DNA from: Ottelia alismoides
Taxonomy: Eukaryota > Streptophyta > Magnoliopsida > Alismatales > Hydrocharitaceae
NCBI GenBank assembly: GCA_037367405.1
Contig: JAZKJV010011600.1
Location: 62,001-126,000, forward strand
Direction: 5' to 3'
DNA: 64,000 bases
Numbering within the stretch: the first letter of the stretch is position 1; each line of letters opens with the position of its first letter. The notes beneath the pieces are model-generated. The model saw only the letters and a list, made by a program, of their open reading frames with translations, did no database searches and had not been told where the DNA came from. Shown here piece by piece: positions 21,140 to 34,966 of the stretch. The position numbers were made by a program, and so were the translations under genes.

Positions 21140-24100
21140 ATCCAGATTTCACCAGTCCAAAGACATTTCAAGCTGAAGCCTCAACTCCTTTCGCTCCTCC
21201 CTAGCTTCCACGGGAATTCAAATGAGGAAATGTACATCCATCTACAACAGTTCGATCATATCTGCAGCACAACTCACTACCCCAACATCCCGTTGGATGT
21301 AGTAAAGATGATCGCTTTCCCATTTAGCTTTCCCATTTGTACATCCATGAGAATGCTTGAATCTAAATGTTCTGAGGACTTTGACTTTTTAGTAGAGATC
21401 AGAGACACAAATCTATTTCTGGATGATAGAGAAACCCTAGGATTCCTCTCCCCAAAGGAAGGATGGGAAAGCACAATCAAACTAACCAAAGTCTTTGCGG
21501 ATGAGATTTACGATGATGTGCCAATTGAAGAATTTGAACAATCCCTCTCATCAGAGCAGGAAGATTTCATTGCCGATTTGTGTGATGTATTACATGATGA
21601 ATCTAAATTGCTAGAGGTGGATAGAAAATAGTTGAAAGAGCTTACACTTGCAGTTGTCGTTAACGTCACCACTCAAGTCGCTCCCACACAACTAGAGCTC
21701 AAACCCTTACCCTCTAACATGAAGTATGCCTTCCTTGCAGGAGAACCGAACAAGTATTCAATCATCATCAATGCTCATTTGATCGCAGACCAAGAATCTC
21801 ATCTGATGAAGGTTCTTGAACGAAACTGCAAGGCGATAGGATGGAAAATATTGGATCTTCATGGGATAAATCCATCCTTATTCTCATATCACATTTACCT
21901 CGAAGAAGACAACAAGCCTTCCCATGAATTCCAGTGGCGCCTGAACCCAAATCTCTAACGGGTTGTGATGAAAGAAATCCAGAAATGATGTTATACGTGA
22001 TTCATATATCCCATCTCCGACTCCAAGTGGGGGAGTCCCCTGCACGTAGTGCCTAAGAAGTCTAGGATCACCACTGTGACAAATGACAAGTGAGAGGAGA
22101 TTCTGAGTGGAGTACCGACATCCTTTCGAGTCTATGTGGATTACAGACGTCTCAACCTCGCCACCAAGAAGGACCATTTCCCATTGCCCTTCATTGACCA
22201 TATTCTCGAGAGACTGGTTGCGAAGGAATACTTTTGCTTCTTGGACGGTTACTATGGATATAACCAAGTGGCGATAGTGCTTGAAGATCAAGAGAATCTC
22301 ATGTTCACCTTTCCTTTTGGGAGGTACGCCTTCTGATGGATGTCGTTCGGGTTGTGTAACACCCTCGCTACATTTCAAAGATGTATGCTGGTCGTATTTG
22401 TAGACATGTTGGGCAGTTTTCTTGAGGTTTTCATGGAAGAATTCTCGATCTACGGAGATTAATTTGATCAATGTCTTGATTATCTAGACCGAGGTCTGAG
22501 GAGTTGTTGTGAAGTGAACCTCGTGCTCTCATTAGAGAAGAGCAATTTCATGGTGATTGAAGTGATCATGCTAGATCACGTTATATCTAAATGTGGCATG
22601 GAAGTAAACTCAACCAAGGTGGAAGTAATTTCTAACCTTTAGCCACCAACCAATTTAAAATCGGTCCTGTCATTTTTGGGGCACATCAGTTTCTACTAAC
22701 GGTTCATCAAACACTTCAGCAAGCTCTCTCGATCGTTGAAAGAATTGCTAGGAAATGAGACTAATTTCATTGTGTATGACCATGTTCTCCTAGACTTTAA
22801 TCAGTTGAAAGACCTGATCACACCTGCTCATGTCCTACATCTACCTGATTGGTCTCTACCCTTTGAGATTATAATGGACACATCAGATTTTGCAATTGGT
22901 GATAACTTAGGACAAAGATAAGATGGGATCTCATTTGCTATTCATTACACTAGCTGAACACTGGATGAAGCTCATAAAAATTACATAATTAGAGATAAGG
23001 AGCTGTTAGCCATAGTGTTTGTCCTGGAGAAGTTCAGATCACATCTCCTCAGATCAATGGTGATTATTTACACTGACCATTCTGCCATCAAGTACCTTCA
23101 AAACAAGAAAGACGCCAAGCCTCGTATCATTCATTGGATTCTTCTAGTCCAAGAATTTGACTTGAAATTCTTGACAAACTGCACGTAAAAAATGTGGTGG
23201 CAGGCCATCTTTCCATAATCGTCAATGCATAACCTCCTGAGCAAAATTCAATTCCAATCTCAGAGACCTTCCCGAATGAGGCAGTCTTGTCCATATCCTC
23301 TATCCCACGGTATGCTGATATTGTGAATTATTTGGTCTCCAAGAAGACTCAACCAGACTGGTTGAAGATCAAAAAAAGACAAGTTCTTAGTAGACATCCA
23401 TTTCTTCCAGTGGGAAGAGCTGCATCTATTCCGAGAGGGTACGATCTATATTTAGAGGAGGTGTATACCTCAAAAGGAGATTATGGATGTTTTGGACCAC
23501 TGCCACAATATCGAAGACGGTGGACACCATTCTAGAAAGAGAACGACAACAAAAGTGCTTCAATGTGGCATTGGTGGCCAGCTTTATTCAAGGATGCGGA
23601 TGATTATGTAAAGAAGTGCAATGACTATCAGAGAATGGTCGGGAACTTCAGCATGCACGACGCAATGCCTCTGAAGTACATTCAGATATTTGACGTCTTT
23701 GACACCTAGGGCATCAACTTCATGGGGTCATTCCCTAACAACTAGGGATTTGAGTACATCATGCTTGCCATCGACTATGTCAGTAGATGGGTGGAGGCAA
23801 TCCATGCCCGAACTGTAGACATACATACAGTTTGTAGCTTCTTGAAATATAACATCATCTCACGGTTCAGAATTCCCAAAATTCTCATTTATGACGGTGG
23901 AGCCACTTTATCAACAAGGAGGTCAAGAAGTTGACCAAAGAATACGATATTGAATATCGTGCTATTGCGTTGTACCACCCATAGTCCAATGTCTTGGCTG
24001 AATGTTCTAACATGGAGATTAAGACAATACTACAAAAGCTTGTACGCCCAGATCGCACGAATTGGTCTCAATTACTGGAATCAGTTCTTTGGGCTTATCA

Positions 24101-24490
24101 CACGACATACAAGCCTCCACTCAGCATGTCTCCCTTCCACCTTGTCTATGGCAAGCCTTGCCACCTGCCAGCTGAACTAATCCACAAATCCTTGTGGGCA
24201 TTGAACTTGTACAACCTTGATTCTGAGCGATGAGGAAAGAACATAAAAGTTGATATGAACTAACTGCTTGAATTTCAAGACTACATATACGATAACAACC
24301 TGATGTACAAAGAGGAAGTCAAGAGATGACATGACAAACACATCATAGGAAGACTTTCGAACATGGACAGAAAGTGTGGTAATTTGATGCGAAGTTGAAA
24401 ATTTTCTCAGCCAAGCTGAAAAGCAAGTGGACAAGATCATTGATTGTGAAGACCTTGCGTGACAACGGAAGTCTACTCATATCATAATTG
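21140..24490 (+). pseudogene. Athila-like gag-pol remnant (gypsy body 2)
   Basis: The remnant starts with a gag part ('RHFKLKPQLLSLLPSFHG', 'QQFDHICSTTHYPN'), then jumps to the protease-RT region ('LELKPLPSNMKYAFL', 'NCKAIGWKILDLHGI', 'WRLNPNL'). RT continues from about 22130 ('YVDYRRLNLATKKDHFPLPF', 'MFTFPFGRYAF'). RNase H is at 22860-23200 ('MDTSDFAIGDNLGQR', '[12 protein letters not shown]'). Integrase runs from about 23600 to 24240 ('AIDYVSRWVEA', then 'YKPPLSMSPFHLVYGKPCHL'). Many stops (for example 22336 and 22921) and frameshifts (near 23900) rule out function. The residue wording fits the Athila lineage. Most of gag and the spacer before pol are deleted. Confidence 0.88.
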
Positions 24491-24715
24491 TCACCTGATA
24501 CACAACTCTTTATAATGAACAAACAGTTGCTGAAGCCATATCTCTCATGGCATATTCTTGTCCATTGTTGATTCGATAGAAGTCATATTTCAAGATGATT
24601 TCTTAAAGAAGGATCTGACACAAAATGCTGAAAAATCACAAAAACATTATGTTTTCTTCTTTTCATTTTGATTTTTCCATTTCCTTCGAAAAGGTGTTCA
24701 CGTCTTTCATCACTG

Positions 24716-25086
24716 CTATACTTAGGATGTACGTTGTCCTAAGTATAGGGGAGGTGATCACCTCAAGCTATTTATTTCTTGATCCCTCGCCTGTCCCATC
24801 AACCCTTGATATTCTATATATACTTAGGGATATTTTACCCTAAGTAAGGGGGGAGGGGACAGGTCAAGCCGACGATTTCGTATATTCCCACCCTTGACCC
24901 TCCATGCCTTGTGTAAAACTTACTATACTTAGGAATATTTCATCCTAAATATAGGGGTGCGATCAACTTCTCATTTGTTCATTCTTTTGTCATTGTAGTA
25001 TAGACTTTTCTATACTTAGTATGAGTTATGACTTCATTTTTTCTCTCTGATCTATGAGGACATAACTCAAGCTAAGTATAGGGGGT
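24716..25086 (+). repeat. Hairpin array with polypurine-like right arms (body 2)
   Basis: Hairpins lie at about 24717-24753, 24815-24852 and 24922-24957, with a final arm at 25070-25086. The stems are ACTTAGGA/TCCTAAGT, ACTTAGGG/CCCTAAGT and ACTTAGGA/TCCTAAAT. The second has lost a base in the flanking arm (AAGTAAGGGG). Confidence 0.8.
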
Positions 25087-26910
25087 GTATAATACATACT
25101 TTAACCATAACTCGTATTTTTTATTTTTAATAATATGGCTAATTATTAAATCACACAATAGTTCTTTGAAAATACTTGTAATAAACATGTTAAAAATGTT
25201 TTGCAAAATGTTTGAAAAATGGTTGGAAAATCTCTTTGAAAAATTATTTGAAAACTATTTAGAAAATATTTGTAAAATATTTCAAACCTTGGTGAAAATA
25301 TTTTGTTTGTAAAAACTTATTTTAATTATTTGAATAAAATATTTTGAAAATCTGTTTACAAATGATTTGAAAAAATATATTAAAAACTATTTGAAATATA
25401 TATTGTTTGGAAAATATTTGCAAAATGATTTTCAAAGCTTGTAAATGTTTGTAGAAATATTTATCAAAATTATTTGCAAAAATTAGTTTTTAAAATATTT
25501 GCAAAAATATTTTCAAAAATATTTTGGAAATCCTCTGTAAATAACAACTTATAAATACCTATTGTAAATTTAAATGCACTACCGTGTAAATATCTGCACA
25601 TAATTCCTTTTCAAACTTTTTTGTTTTGAACAAATCACTAAAAAAATGCAAAATAAAAAACCCATAAAAATTTTGCAAAATGATTTAAAAAACCTGCATA
25701 TAAATTTACAATTTTTCAAAAATCCGTAAAAAATTTAAAATCAGAAAATTACATTACAAAAATATTTTCTTGCATTGTACATAACATTTGTATTTTTTCT
25801 GATTTATTTTGATAATCTAATAAGTCTAAGTGAAATCTGAAGATTGGAGCTTGATTGGACACTAATCCACTTAATCATAGGAACCTTATAGTATTTGGAA
25901 TTGAGACGTTTCAGATCTACTAGACTTAATTCTTTGAGACCATGAGACTTAGTTCAATGTCGTTTTGACTGCCTAAGTGGAATATTTCAGAACAATGTAC
26001 GACTCTTGTCAATAGTGACCTAACTTGCACACTTGCACCTTACACTTTGCTCACCTAAGTTGAAATAGTAGAAGGCTGGATTTGCCAGCATGAGATGCAA
26101 GCCAATGGAAACATTAGAAGTCACACATTTATGGCCATTGTACCCAACCCCATCCAGTAGCCATGAAGTCTAAAGACAGAAGTCCGTGGGTTGCAATAAT
26201 GCTTCAAAAGATTGATAATCTACTGACTCAAGAGGAAAAAAGTCCATATGTAAATGATGTTGTATATAGTATTAAAAATATATAATCAAAAACTCCAAAA
26301 AATAAATGGGCAAAAGTCAAAGAAAAATCAATTTCCGTCAGAGGATGTATAGATTAAATAAGCAAGCTAGAGTTTCAAAGCCAAATGTATGTGAGCCTGT
26401 AGTCGGATGACTTGGCTACACTGGTCAAGCATCCCGGGATAGGTAGTTATACTGGATACCATTCATTCTTCTCTCCACCTCCTATTCTTGAGTTGGTTGC
26501 ACTTGAACTTAGAAGGAAATACCCCACTTCTCGAGGAAAGAGTTGTTGGATTGGGGAATTAAGGTCACCATGTTGGAGAAGACTGACTTTTACCGCTTCA
26601 ATTGAGAGCACTAACATTGTACAAGGTAGATTGATAGTCATAAGGGACTGCGTATGACATTGACTTGTTCTGACATGGCTTTTGAGGAGATTTGGACAGA
26701 GTTTTGGGGATTTCAAATGTTGTTGTGTTTTAAGTCTGGTTCCCAAGAAGGTTCAACCAAACCTAACTTCCAAAGGTCTGACTGAGCTCCAAACTTTGAT
26801 TTTATAAAGACAAGTTTAAAAGTTAAAATCAATCCAATTTCTTTCTTTTTCTTTTCTTTAGTTTCTTTCTGCACTTATATGCATAAGTATTTGCCAGAGA
26901 CTATCAAAAG
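25087..26910 (+). other. AT-rich non-coding 3' region of gypsy body 2
   Basis: There is no gene. TTTGAAAAATATTTG-like repeats fill 25190-25530. The stretch 25800-26910 aligns with 3050-4200 and 36290-37180. The conserved block is at about 26488-26550. Confidence 0.6.
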
Positions 26911-26923
26911 CAAGTTTAAGGGG
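26911..26923 (+). promoter_or_regulatory. Decayed polypurine tract (body 2)
   Basis: CAAGTTTAAGGGG sits where the other bodies have AAGTATAGGGGAA. The following LTR start reads CGATGGATCTCC instead of TGATGAACCTCC. Confidence 0.6.
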
Positions 26924-29900
26924 CGATGGATCTCCATTTCATCATCTTTATTCTTTCATTTTGACTTTTAAACCCTAGCTAAATGCATGAAAATGACATT
27001 ATTTTGCATAAAATAACATACATTATTTATTATTTAAAAATATATAAATACTATATTTAAAGATAAAATAAACAAATAAAAAAAGAAAAGAAAAATAAAG
27101 GAAATACCATAGGTATTGAATGCCCCTAAACCTCGAGACCTAGGCATCATGATGACTGGTCGACAAGGAATAAAGTAAGGGAAGATAAGGGCCAATAAAT
27201 ACAATAAAACCCTAATTTGTGAAATCCTTAATAAGTTCATTTTGAGGATTATCTTATTCTTTATTATTTATACTCCAAATCAATAAACTTTGTACATGAA
27301 AGTTGCAGATAAAAATATATGAAAAATACAAAATTTATTTCACATAAAAATAATGCATATTGTGCTTTCTATCATCAGAATAAGAATTCAAAATCCAAAC
27401 TTCCCAGATCCATATCTTCTCCATATGAATCAAAATTCATCAAAATCACTTTAATTGTATATAACTTTTATTAGAAGGCGGTTTCATTTATTTAATTTAT
27501 TCTTTATTCATTTTGGGATCTATTTTTGGTTGCACTTTTTATACTTCAAATAAAGAAACTTTGAAATGAAAGTTGTAGATAATTAAATATAGAAAAATAC
27601 AAAAATTATTTTATACAAAAATAATATATAGATAAAAAGTTATGATCTGAATAAGTTTCTAAAATCCCAACTTCCCAAACCTATATCTCTCAAATAAAAG
27701 CTCGAAATGTATCAAAATCACTTTAATTATATATAATTTTCAATAAGCTATTTAATGAAGGTAGTTTCGTATTTTGCGGAGCTACGGTTTGAAAGCTAAG
27801 TTTTGGACCCCTATTGTATACTTGTACCGATTAAAATATTCATTTTATCTTTTATTCATTATTTTTATACTTTTATATTTTTATAATTTTGTAAATATTA
27901 TTTATAATATATGTGTCTATTAAAAATATAATAAAAACATCATTAAAGCACAAAATTTAAATACTTATATAAAGCACATAGATGAATTACCTATACTTAT
28001 ACCTATATGAATACTATGTCTATTTATTTAATTGAACAAAAAAATCAGAAAAATAAAATAAAAAAATATATGTCCAAAAAATAATTTATAAATTTTTAAA
28101 ATGATAAACAAAAATAATAAAATTAAATATACAAAATAAACATAAAATAATAAAATATATGGATGGATATACATGTATATAAGCTACCAAAGGAAACTTG
28201 TAATTTTTAATCTCAAAAAAATAAATAAAAATCATAAGAAAATTCTTCAGAAAATAAGAAACATTTTATATTGTTTAATTCAAAAATAATAAAATCATTT
28301 GCTATTTTCAAAATGAATTTTCAAAAAAAGTTTCGAGGCTTTTTCCTGGTTGGTCCACGTGGACCAACGAGGAGGCGGTAAACGTTGACCCTGGTTAACT
28401 GATTGTCCTCCGCCCTGCCCCTTTGTCAGAACAAGTTTTTAACCCAATTTCTCGTTTATTTCAAGGACAATCCTTGCACTATTTCACGATACACTCTTCA
28501 CGACATTTGTGCCTTGTTCATCGCTTTTTGACGCCCAGGCCTCTTCTTGGGCTAATCACCAGCGATTTCGTCGACCTTCCTCGATCTTTGGAGCGCTCCG
28601 TCAACCCTTCATATACCACCTCCGACTTTCGAGTCAAATTTGAACTCTTTTGGACCCATCTCTTCTCCATTTTTCGTGCGCCACCGATGAAGGGAGGTGA
28701 CAGCTCCTATTTCCCGTCGCTAGGAGGATCGAGGAAGGGCCGAGGCGTCTCCACCACCTCCGGCAAAGCTCATCGTCGAGGTTTTCACCTCAGGTATTCA
28801 TACCTTCAACTGTACCCTTTTCCCTTTACTTTTCCGCACTTTCGTATTCCCCATACTCGTAGGAGTAGATCCCAACCTTCATCTTCGCATTCCGACCATC
28901 CGATCGCCAAATCGTTCCCCTCGCCGGAGCAAGCTCCAGCCATCCTCCATTTTCGTCGCTCTCCGCTCTTTCCATCCCGCTGCGGGGTCGAGGCAGTTTT
29001 CCCTCGATCCCTTCACCCTTTTTTGCAGGACAAAGCGCATATCGAAAGACTTGGAGTGCCTTTGGACCCCCACCGGAGCTTCCTGGAGCCCCATCACTCC
29101 TCTGCCCTCGCCAGCCACCTCCGAGGTTGTAGTTCACTTTTTGCCCCTCCAGCGCACAGAGGATCACAACATGAGCCTCTCAGGCCATTTTGCAGCGACG
29201 TAGACCGTCGGAGACACGCGATCAAGTTAGAGGAACTTCGCTCCAGCAAAGTTCTTCCCTGTTCTTCCTCCGGGCTCCACGCCGTCCGATCAGGGATGCC
29301 TTCCAGTTAGAACCTCCACCATCAGATCTCGCCCGTTCACCATCGTTCGATCAAGGGCCAGAATCTAATCCTAGCCACTCATCCGTGAAGGGGTATCGTG
29401 CATCCGAGGATCGCCACGTGTCAAGTGAGAAGACTCCCGCCGTCGGATCGCCAGTGCTAGGGTATTTTGCATCCTTTTACCCAAGAGTTTTTGTATTTAA
29501 TATTTAGCCTTGAAAATTTAATCTATAGTTTATTTTTTTGTACTATTTGCATAGACACCTCCATCATATTTGCACTTGGGTCCTCGGCCACGTCACCTCA
29601 CGTGTCTGTGCGCGTAAGGGGGTGGGGTATTTTGCGTTTGGGCCCTCTCGCTTTGTGTTATTTCATTTAGGTCCATAAACTTGCAGATTCAGTTGTAATA
29701 TTTTTGGAAAAATTGCAATATAGTCCTCAGGTTTTTAGTATTTGTGCATAGGTCCCTCTCAAGCGTGCATGCCAATGGACGTGGGTTTGGACAATTTGTA
29801 GAGATACACCTGGGATTTTGGATATTGGTGATTGGTCCTGAGATTTTGTCAATTAGTTATAACTTTCTGGATAAATTGCACTTTGGCCCTGGATGTTTTG

Positions 29901-31217
29901 GATATTTACAAATATGCTATTGCAAGTAGTGTGGTTTCTCTTTGTTGTCTCTAATTATTTCATGTATCTATAAAACCCTAAAAATTCTCAAAATAATATC
30001 ATTGTGTGTCTGTTGCTTTTCTCTATCACATCATATTTTTAATTTGTATTTTTGGGTCCGTTTACAGGTCAGGCTCATAAGGGCCTTTATGAAATCCACG
30101 TCGTGGCATGCTCAATTATCTCTTAACCTGGCTATGTTAGGTTCTTTAACCATTGTGGTAGCTCACCATATGTATTCCATGCCCCCTTATCCATACTTAG
30201 CTATTGACTATGGTACACTACTTTCCTTATTCACGCATCACATGTGGATTTCTCATAGTTGGTGCTGCTGCACACGGTATTTTATTATTTATAAAAAAAT
30301 TCAAAAACATGCATTTTCTTCATTGTTTGCACTACAAAATTCATAAAAATTACAAAAAGTTTTACAAAAATAGATATTTTGTTTGTTTCTCTTTGTTTTA
30401 ACTTCAGACCAAAAATTACTAAAAATTTCAAAAGAAAACACCTAAAAATTAGAAAACCCCTAAAGTCTTCATAAAAATCTTAAAAATTCCTAAAAAATCA
30501 TAAAATGATTTCTATTTCTAAATTTTTCTTATTGTATTATCTTTAATTTAAAATTAATGTGAGGAATTTTGGACTCTGTTTGATATTATTCATCCTCATT
30601 TTAGTTTCATCCTTCAATTTTGTTCCCTGTTTTTAGTATTTTTGACTTTAAAAATATCAAAAATTAGGAAAAAATCAGAAAAATCACAAAAATATTGGAA
30701 AAATATAAAAGTATAAAAATATTTGATTTCCTATAGTTTGAGTATTTTTACCTATTTTCATCTCTCTTATCTCTTTTGTGCATATATATCCTATATAGTT
30801 TTTTGCCTTATTAGAAGAAAAAGAAAAGATAAAAATATAAACAAAAATAAAATATACAATCAACAAATAGAAAATCAAAATATAAAAATATAAAATTCAA
30901 AAAATAAAAAAATTATAAAAATTAAAACCTACAAAAAATAGCACACTTGTAGACATTTGATCACTCTCATTCTTGAGCTTGTTTGCTGATCTATCCTGCT
31001 TGTTCCCTGTGTTCGGCACTCTATACATGATTGCACACTATACACATTCATTGTAGAGTTATAATAAATTTTAACTCCGCACATTTACTTTCATTGCTTG
31101 ATTTATCTGTTGTGGGTTAATTGTTGATTAGCCCGGGTTTCATGAGCGGTCGCCACAACGACTTTGTCTCCCCTTTGTGTGAGACATATTTAGACCCTTG
31201 CAAGATCCGCGTTATCA
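26924..31217 (+). repeat. Shared middle LTR (3' LTR of body 2, 5' LTR of body 3)
   Basis: The 4294 bp stretch aligns along most of its length with the LTR at 37196-41019. It starts near CGATGGATCTCC and ends GCGTTATCA. About 230 bp at 30060-30290 are absent from the other LTR. A frame at 28423-29310 is open here but has no domain and is not kept in the other LTR. A primer site follows two bases after the end. Confidence 0.82.
28345..28372. promoter_or_regulatory. 28 bp palindrome centred on CACGTG (middle LTR)
   Basis: The palindrome is built around GGTCCACGTGGACC and has one mismatch near its right end. The copy in the right LTR (38348-38375) is perfect. The centre is a G-box, bound by plant bZIP and bHLH factors. 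TTGACC, a W-box core, follows at about 28386. Confidence 0.55.
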
Positions 31218-31219
31218 AA

Positions 31220-31237
31220 TGGCACCATTGCCGGGGA
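31220..31237 (+). promoter_or_regulatory. Primer binding site, tRNA-Asp type
   Basis: TGGCACCATTGCCGGGGA follows the LTR end. It differs at two bases from the tRNA-Asp type site known from Athila-like elements (TGGCGCCGTTGCCGGGGA). This fixes the LTR end and the orientation of body 3. Confidence 0.85.
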
Positions 31238-32696
31238 GCAACAACGTATAAATCCGATTTTTGAGTGGTTGATTGTGGTTATTTGTCTTCATTTTGCTTT
31301 ATTTATTTCCTTTATTCTTGATATGTATTGTTGAGCTGTCTAATCCCTTCTCTCTGTTGACTTTGTGCGAGGTACCGCAGATCGAGGGAGACATCTACGC
31401 ACCCACGTGAAGCTGGCTTCAGCCTGCTATCCCTACATGAAGAAGATTTAGAGAGATTTTGTAGTTTTAGTTCCATCTACTTTATTGCCTATACTTGTAT
31501 AATTTGAAATGAGAGACATTAACTTGTAATATTCAGGACATGGACACTTCAACACTTCACGGGGTCCATTGCCCGAGGGATTGTTCCCTTGGGGGCCTCG
31601 TCGATTTTCCGCAGTTTTCTCGTGATTTTTCCGATTTTACTATCTGCTTGATTCACACGGATTTAGCCCCTAAATTTAAGAGTTTTTATTGATTGTGACG
31701 TAATTAGCTAAGTCCCAACACCTAATATCTTTCTTGCACCTATAGATCGTAATTGGACTTACCTAAAAAATTAATTGAAAAAGCTAGTTGACTTGGATTA
31801 GAGACCACGTGTCGAGAGAGGTCGTATACAGCGCGTGCAAGATCCATTGTGGTGGACACCGATCGACTCCCAAGATCAGACTCCGGTCTCTCTTCCTAGT
31901 CATAGCTACTTGTGCTTCACGATTAATAGAAGTTACTCATCTAGGGACGATTTCCACGTGCATCATATAGGTAGTTTATTTCCTGTCTTTTAATTTATAC
32001 GCGGATCACCCTACATGTAGAGTGTTGGAGCAAGGTATGCATTTCTAACTTTGCATGCATCATTGTGTTTGATCGTGCGTCGTCTTTTTCAACTTCCTCC
32101 CCCTGTTTTATTGGACTCAAAATAACCAAGGAAATCGGAAAATTCGTTAGGCATTGTCTTTATCAGAAAAATACCTAAAAATGTGATAACCAAATAAAAT
32201 TGAGAATGTTAATGCAAACTGACCTTAAAACTCACCTCACCAAAAAAATTTTTGTCTTGGGGAGAGTAACCCCCTCATTGTTTGATTTATCTGCAGCGAG
32301 AGAGTGACCAACACATTAGGCTAGAGCCACATCCAAATTTTAGTTGACTACTGGTATTGATGAGTCGTTCTCCTGTGAGGATCTCTCCGATAACCGGTAA
32401 AGCGAACCGCGACGTCCTTAACAGATTGAATTGATTGGGTAGCCGGTAAATGATCCATGATTCATACTGGCTGGGAAAGATCTCATTTGGGATCAGGACA
32501 ATTGGCTAGGAGAGTTGGGCTCCCAACAGCTCGCGTAATCGCTCTGATAGATTGATTGATCACCTAAATAAAACTGATAAGATAAACAACCGAACCTTTA
32601 CGGTCATCAGCTCAAGAGTTACGTAGGTGAATTGTGGGTTTGATTGCCAATCTTGTTTGCATTCCAGATCTCATCTGCCTTTATCTCTAGATCAAG
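31238..32696 (+). other. Untranslated leader of gypsy body 3
   Basis: No coding region is supported in this stretch between primer site and gag. It is of mixed composition. Confidence 0.5.
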
Positions 32697-34559
32697 ATGA
32701 TGGGAAGGAGATCCCTTAAGCCACGTTTGGTGGCACCGCTATCGAGCACTCATCCTTATTCATCTAGGTCGACTTCGGGGAGTTTAGACCCACTCTCCGA
32801 GCCCGAGTTCACATCCACCTTGTTCTCCCTCGATCACAATTCTTCTTCTATCAGTCCTGTGGTGTCAGAGTATAGAGCAACAGAGATTTCTGGACATTTG
32901 ACGGTACTTGAGATGGTTACCTTTGCCAAGATATGGAGAGCAGTGAGGGACGCCCAGATGAGCAGGGACATCATTCGTATGTTTATGATCAGACTGCCAT
33001 CAACAATTCATTACTAGCTTCCCTGGAGACTATGCAGAAATAGATCAGAGATCAGGGAGCCTTCATGGGAGATATCGTGAGAGAGCTAGCACAGATGCGA
33101 AGAGAGATATTCGAAGCAGGTCCCGAAGCAGGAGGTGGAGCAGAAGGAGACCAACAAACAGGCGGACCAACCACCGAGGACCATGTGGCAGTTGCACAAC
33201 CCTAGTGCAACCCTCACTCACCGATGGATTCAGCTTCCTCCCATTGTTGGGAACTTTGAGTTTCGCCCCCAAACGATCTAGTTGTTTCCCAAGTTTCATG
33301 GGCTAGCCACCGAGGAGCCTCATCTCCACCTGCAGGAGTTTGAGATGTTTTGTAGCACTGTCCATGACAGACTGGTGGACGAGGACACAATTAAGATGAT
33401 TTCCTTCCCATTCTCATTGGTTGACAGAGCAGCCTATTGGCTGAAGCATCTGGGAAGGTATATCACGACTTGGGAGCAGCTCCGGATCGCGTACTTGAAT
33501 AAGTACTACCCTCTCAGTCGGACCAGCGCAGTGCGAGCTATGATCAGCAACTTCACCATGATCCCGAATGAACAGTTCCATGAGACGTGTTATCGATTTA
33601 GAGAGCTCATTGACCGGTGTCCACATCATGACATATCAAAGCCCAACCTTGTTCAGAGCTTCTTTTGTGGGCTGACACCGGAGATGCAGGGGCTTCTGAA
33701 TGCCTCTTGTGGTGGGTCTTATTTTTCCAAGGGTGAAGACGAGGTTTGGGCCATCTATGAAGGGATGGTAGAGAACTCGATAGTAATGGCCCAAGTCCGA
33801 GTCTACACACAGTAGAAGGCCCCCCAAGGGGCTGGTTCATATTAGAGGATCACACGTATCGATGCCGGTCCCCACTCCATCAGCAGCAGCAGCTCGGGCT
33901 GAATCCACCGCAGACGACATGGGGATCATCATCGAGAAGTTAGACCGCATCGAGATCCTTGAGAAAAAGCAGAGCCAAGGGCTTGCACAGATGGACCAGT
34001 TGACCAAGACCATGAGCGACCTGAAGACCCAAATACTGTGTATTCAGGAAGCATAGACGTCCTCATAGCAGCCCTTAGATCACGTGTTGATTCCAGCAGT
34101 AGCAGCTCAAGCCAGCCCTCTGCCACACACCGCCAGGTTCACCACATCCAGGCAGAGCCGGTCCAGCATTTACCGTACTATCCATCGCCACCACTATCTC
34201 AGGAGACTCAGATGGTGGTTTATCAGTCGGATCAGCCACTGGCAGTTCTCCCTCCACCATCCTTCGAGCATAAGCCATTGATCGAAGTCAATGGGATATG
34301 GTACGACCGGTACCCACAATGGGCTGGGATTCGTCGCGATCACCCGGGATTCTGTTGGACCACCGGAGGCACCTCATCCCAACAGCAGCCTCCCGCTCAG
34401 GGCAACCAGAACAACCACCACCAGCAGCAACCCTATCACTCCCAACAACAGTACCAGCAGGGTCCCCGTCCCTCTTATCAGGGACAACAGAGTTGGCAAC
34501 CCTGGAGGAACTGCGAGATACAACCTTTTCGAGTAGCCTATAGTACAAGGAAAAAGTGA
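32697..34559 (+). pseudogene. Athila-like gag, broken (gypsy body 3)
   Basis: An N-terminal piece is at 32697-33017. The capsid domain at about 33195-33815 reads 'WIQLPPIVGNFEFRPQT', a stop near 33281, 'FPKFHGLATEEPHLHLQEFE', 'ISFPFSLVDRAAYWL' and 'TTWEQLRIAYLNKYYP'. It parallels the capsid part of the ORF at 1-1692. A further stop at 33813 is followed by a coiled region ('KLDRIEILEKKQSQGLAQMD') at 33862-34056. A Gln/Pro-rich tail at 34140-34559 ends next to an integrase fragment. No zinc knuckle was found. Confidence 0.85.
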
Positions 34560-34828
34560 AGATATGGCACGATTCTCATATCAGCCATAAACAGTTTGAG
34601 CCCGATCAGTGTGTATGGTTATTTGACTCTAGGCTAGAATTGTTTTCAGGGAAATTACAGAGTAAATGGAAAGGCCTTTATGTGGTCAGAAAGATACATG
34701 ACAATGGTAGTATTGATATATATGAGTTGTCATCTTCCTCTACCTTTCGAGTTAACGGTCAACGCCTGAAACTATATCTAGATCATGATCCGTCGACCGT
34801 TGATGTTGCCCCTATTCATTTGGTATGA
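34556..34828 (+). pseudogene. Integrase C-terminal fragment (GPF/Y-like module)
   Basis: The translation includes 'KQFEPDQCVWLFDSRLELF', 'GKLQSKWKGLYVV' and 'FRVNGQRLKLYL', which is the DNA-binding end of Athila-type integrase. It overlaps the end of the gag frame, so a deletion has joined gag almost directly to the end of pol. A stop follows at 34826-34828. Confidence 0.85.
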
Positions 34829-34966
34829 GATGTGCTCTTTGACTCACATCACCTGCATCTCATACTTGGTTATCACTTCCATCTTCCATTGTATGGATCC
34901 ATTTGTCCATATCATCCATTCATTCATTCGTTATGTCTACCACCCCGTCGTCATCTTATGATTTTG

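Noticed and set aside
28423..29310. 295-codon open frame as a host gene
   Set aside because: It lies inside an LTR, has no recognisable domain, and its counterpart in the right LTR (38590-39460) is broken by frame changes.
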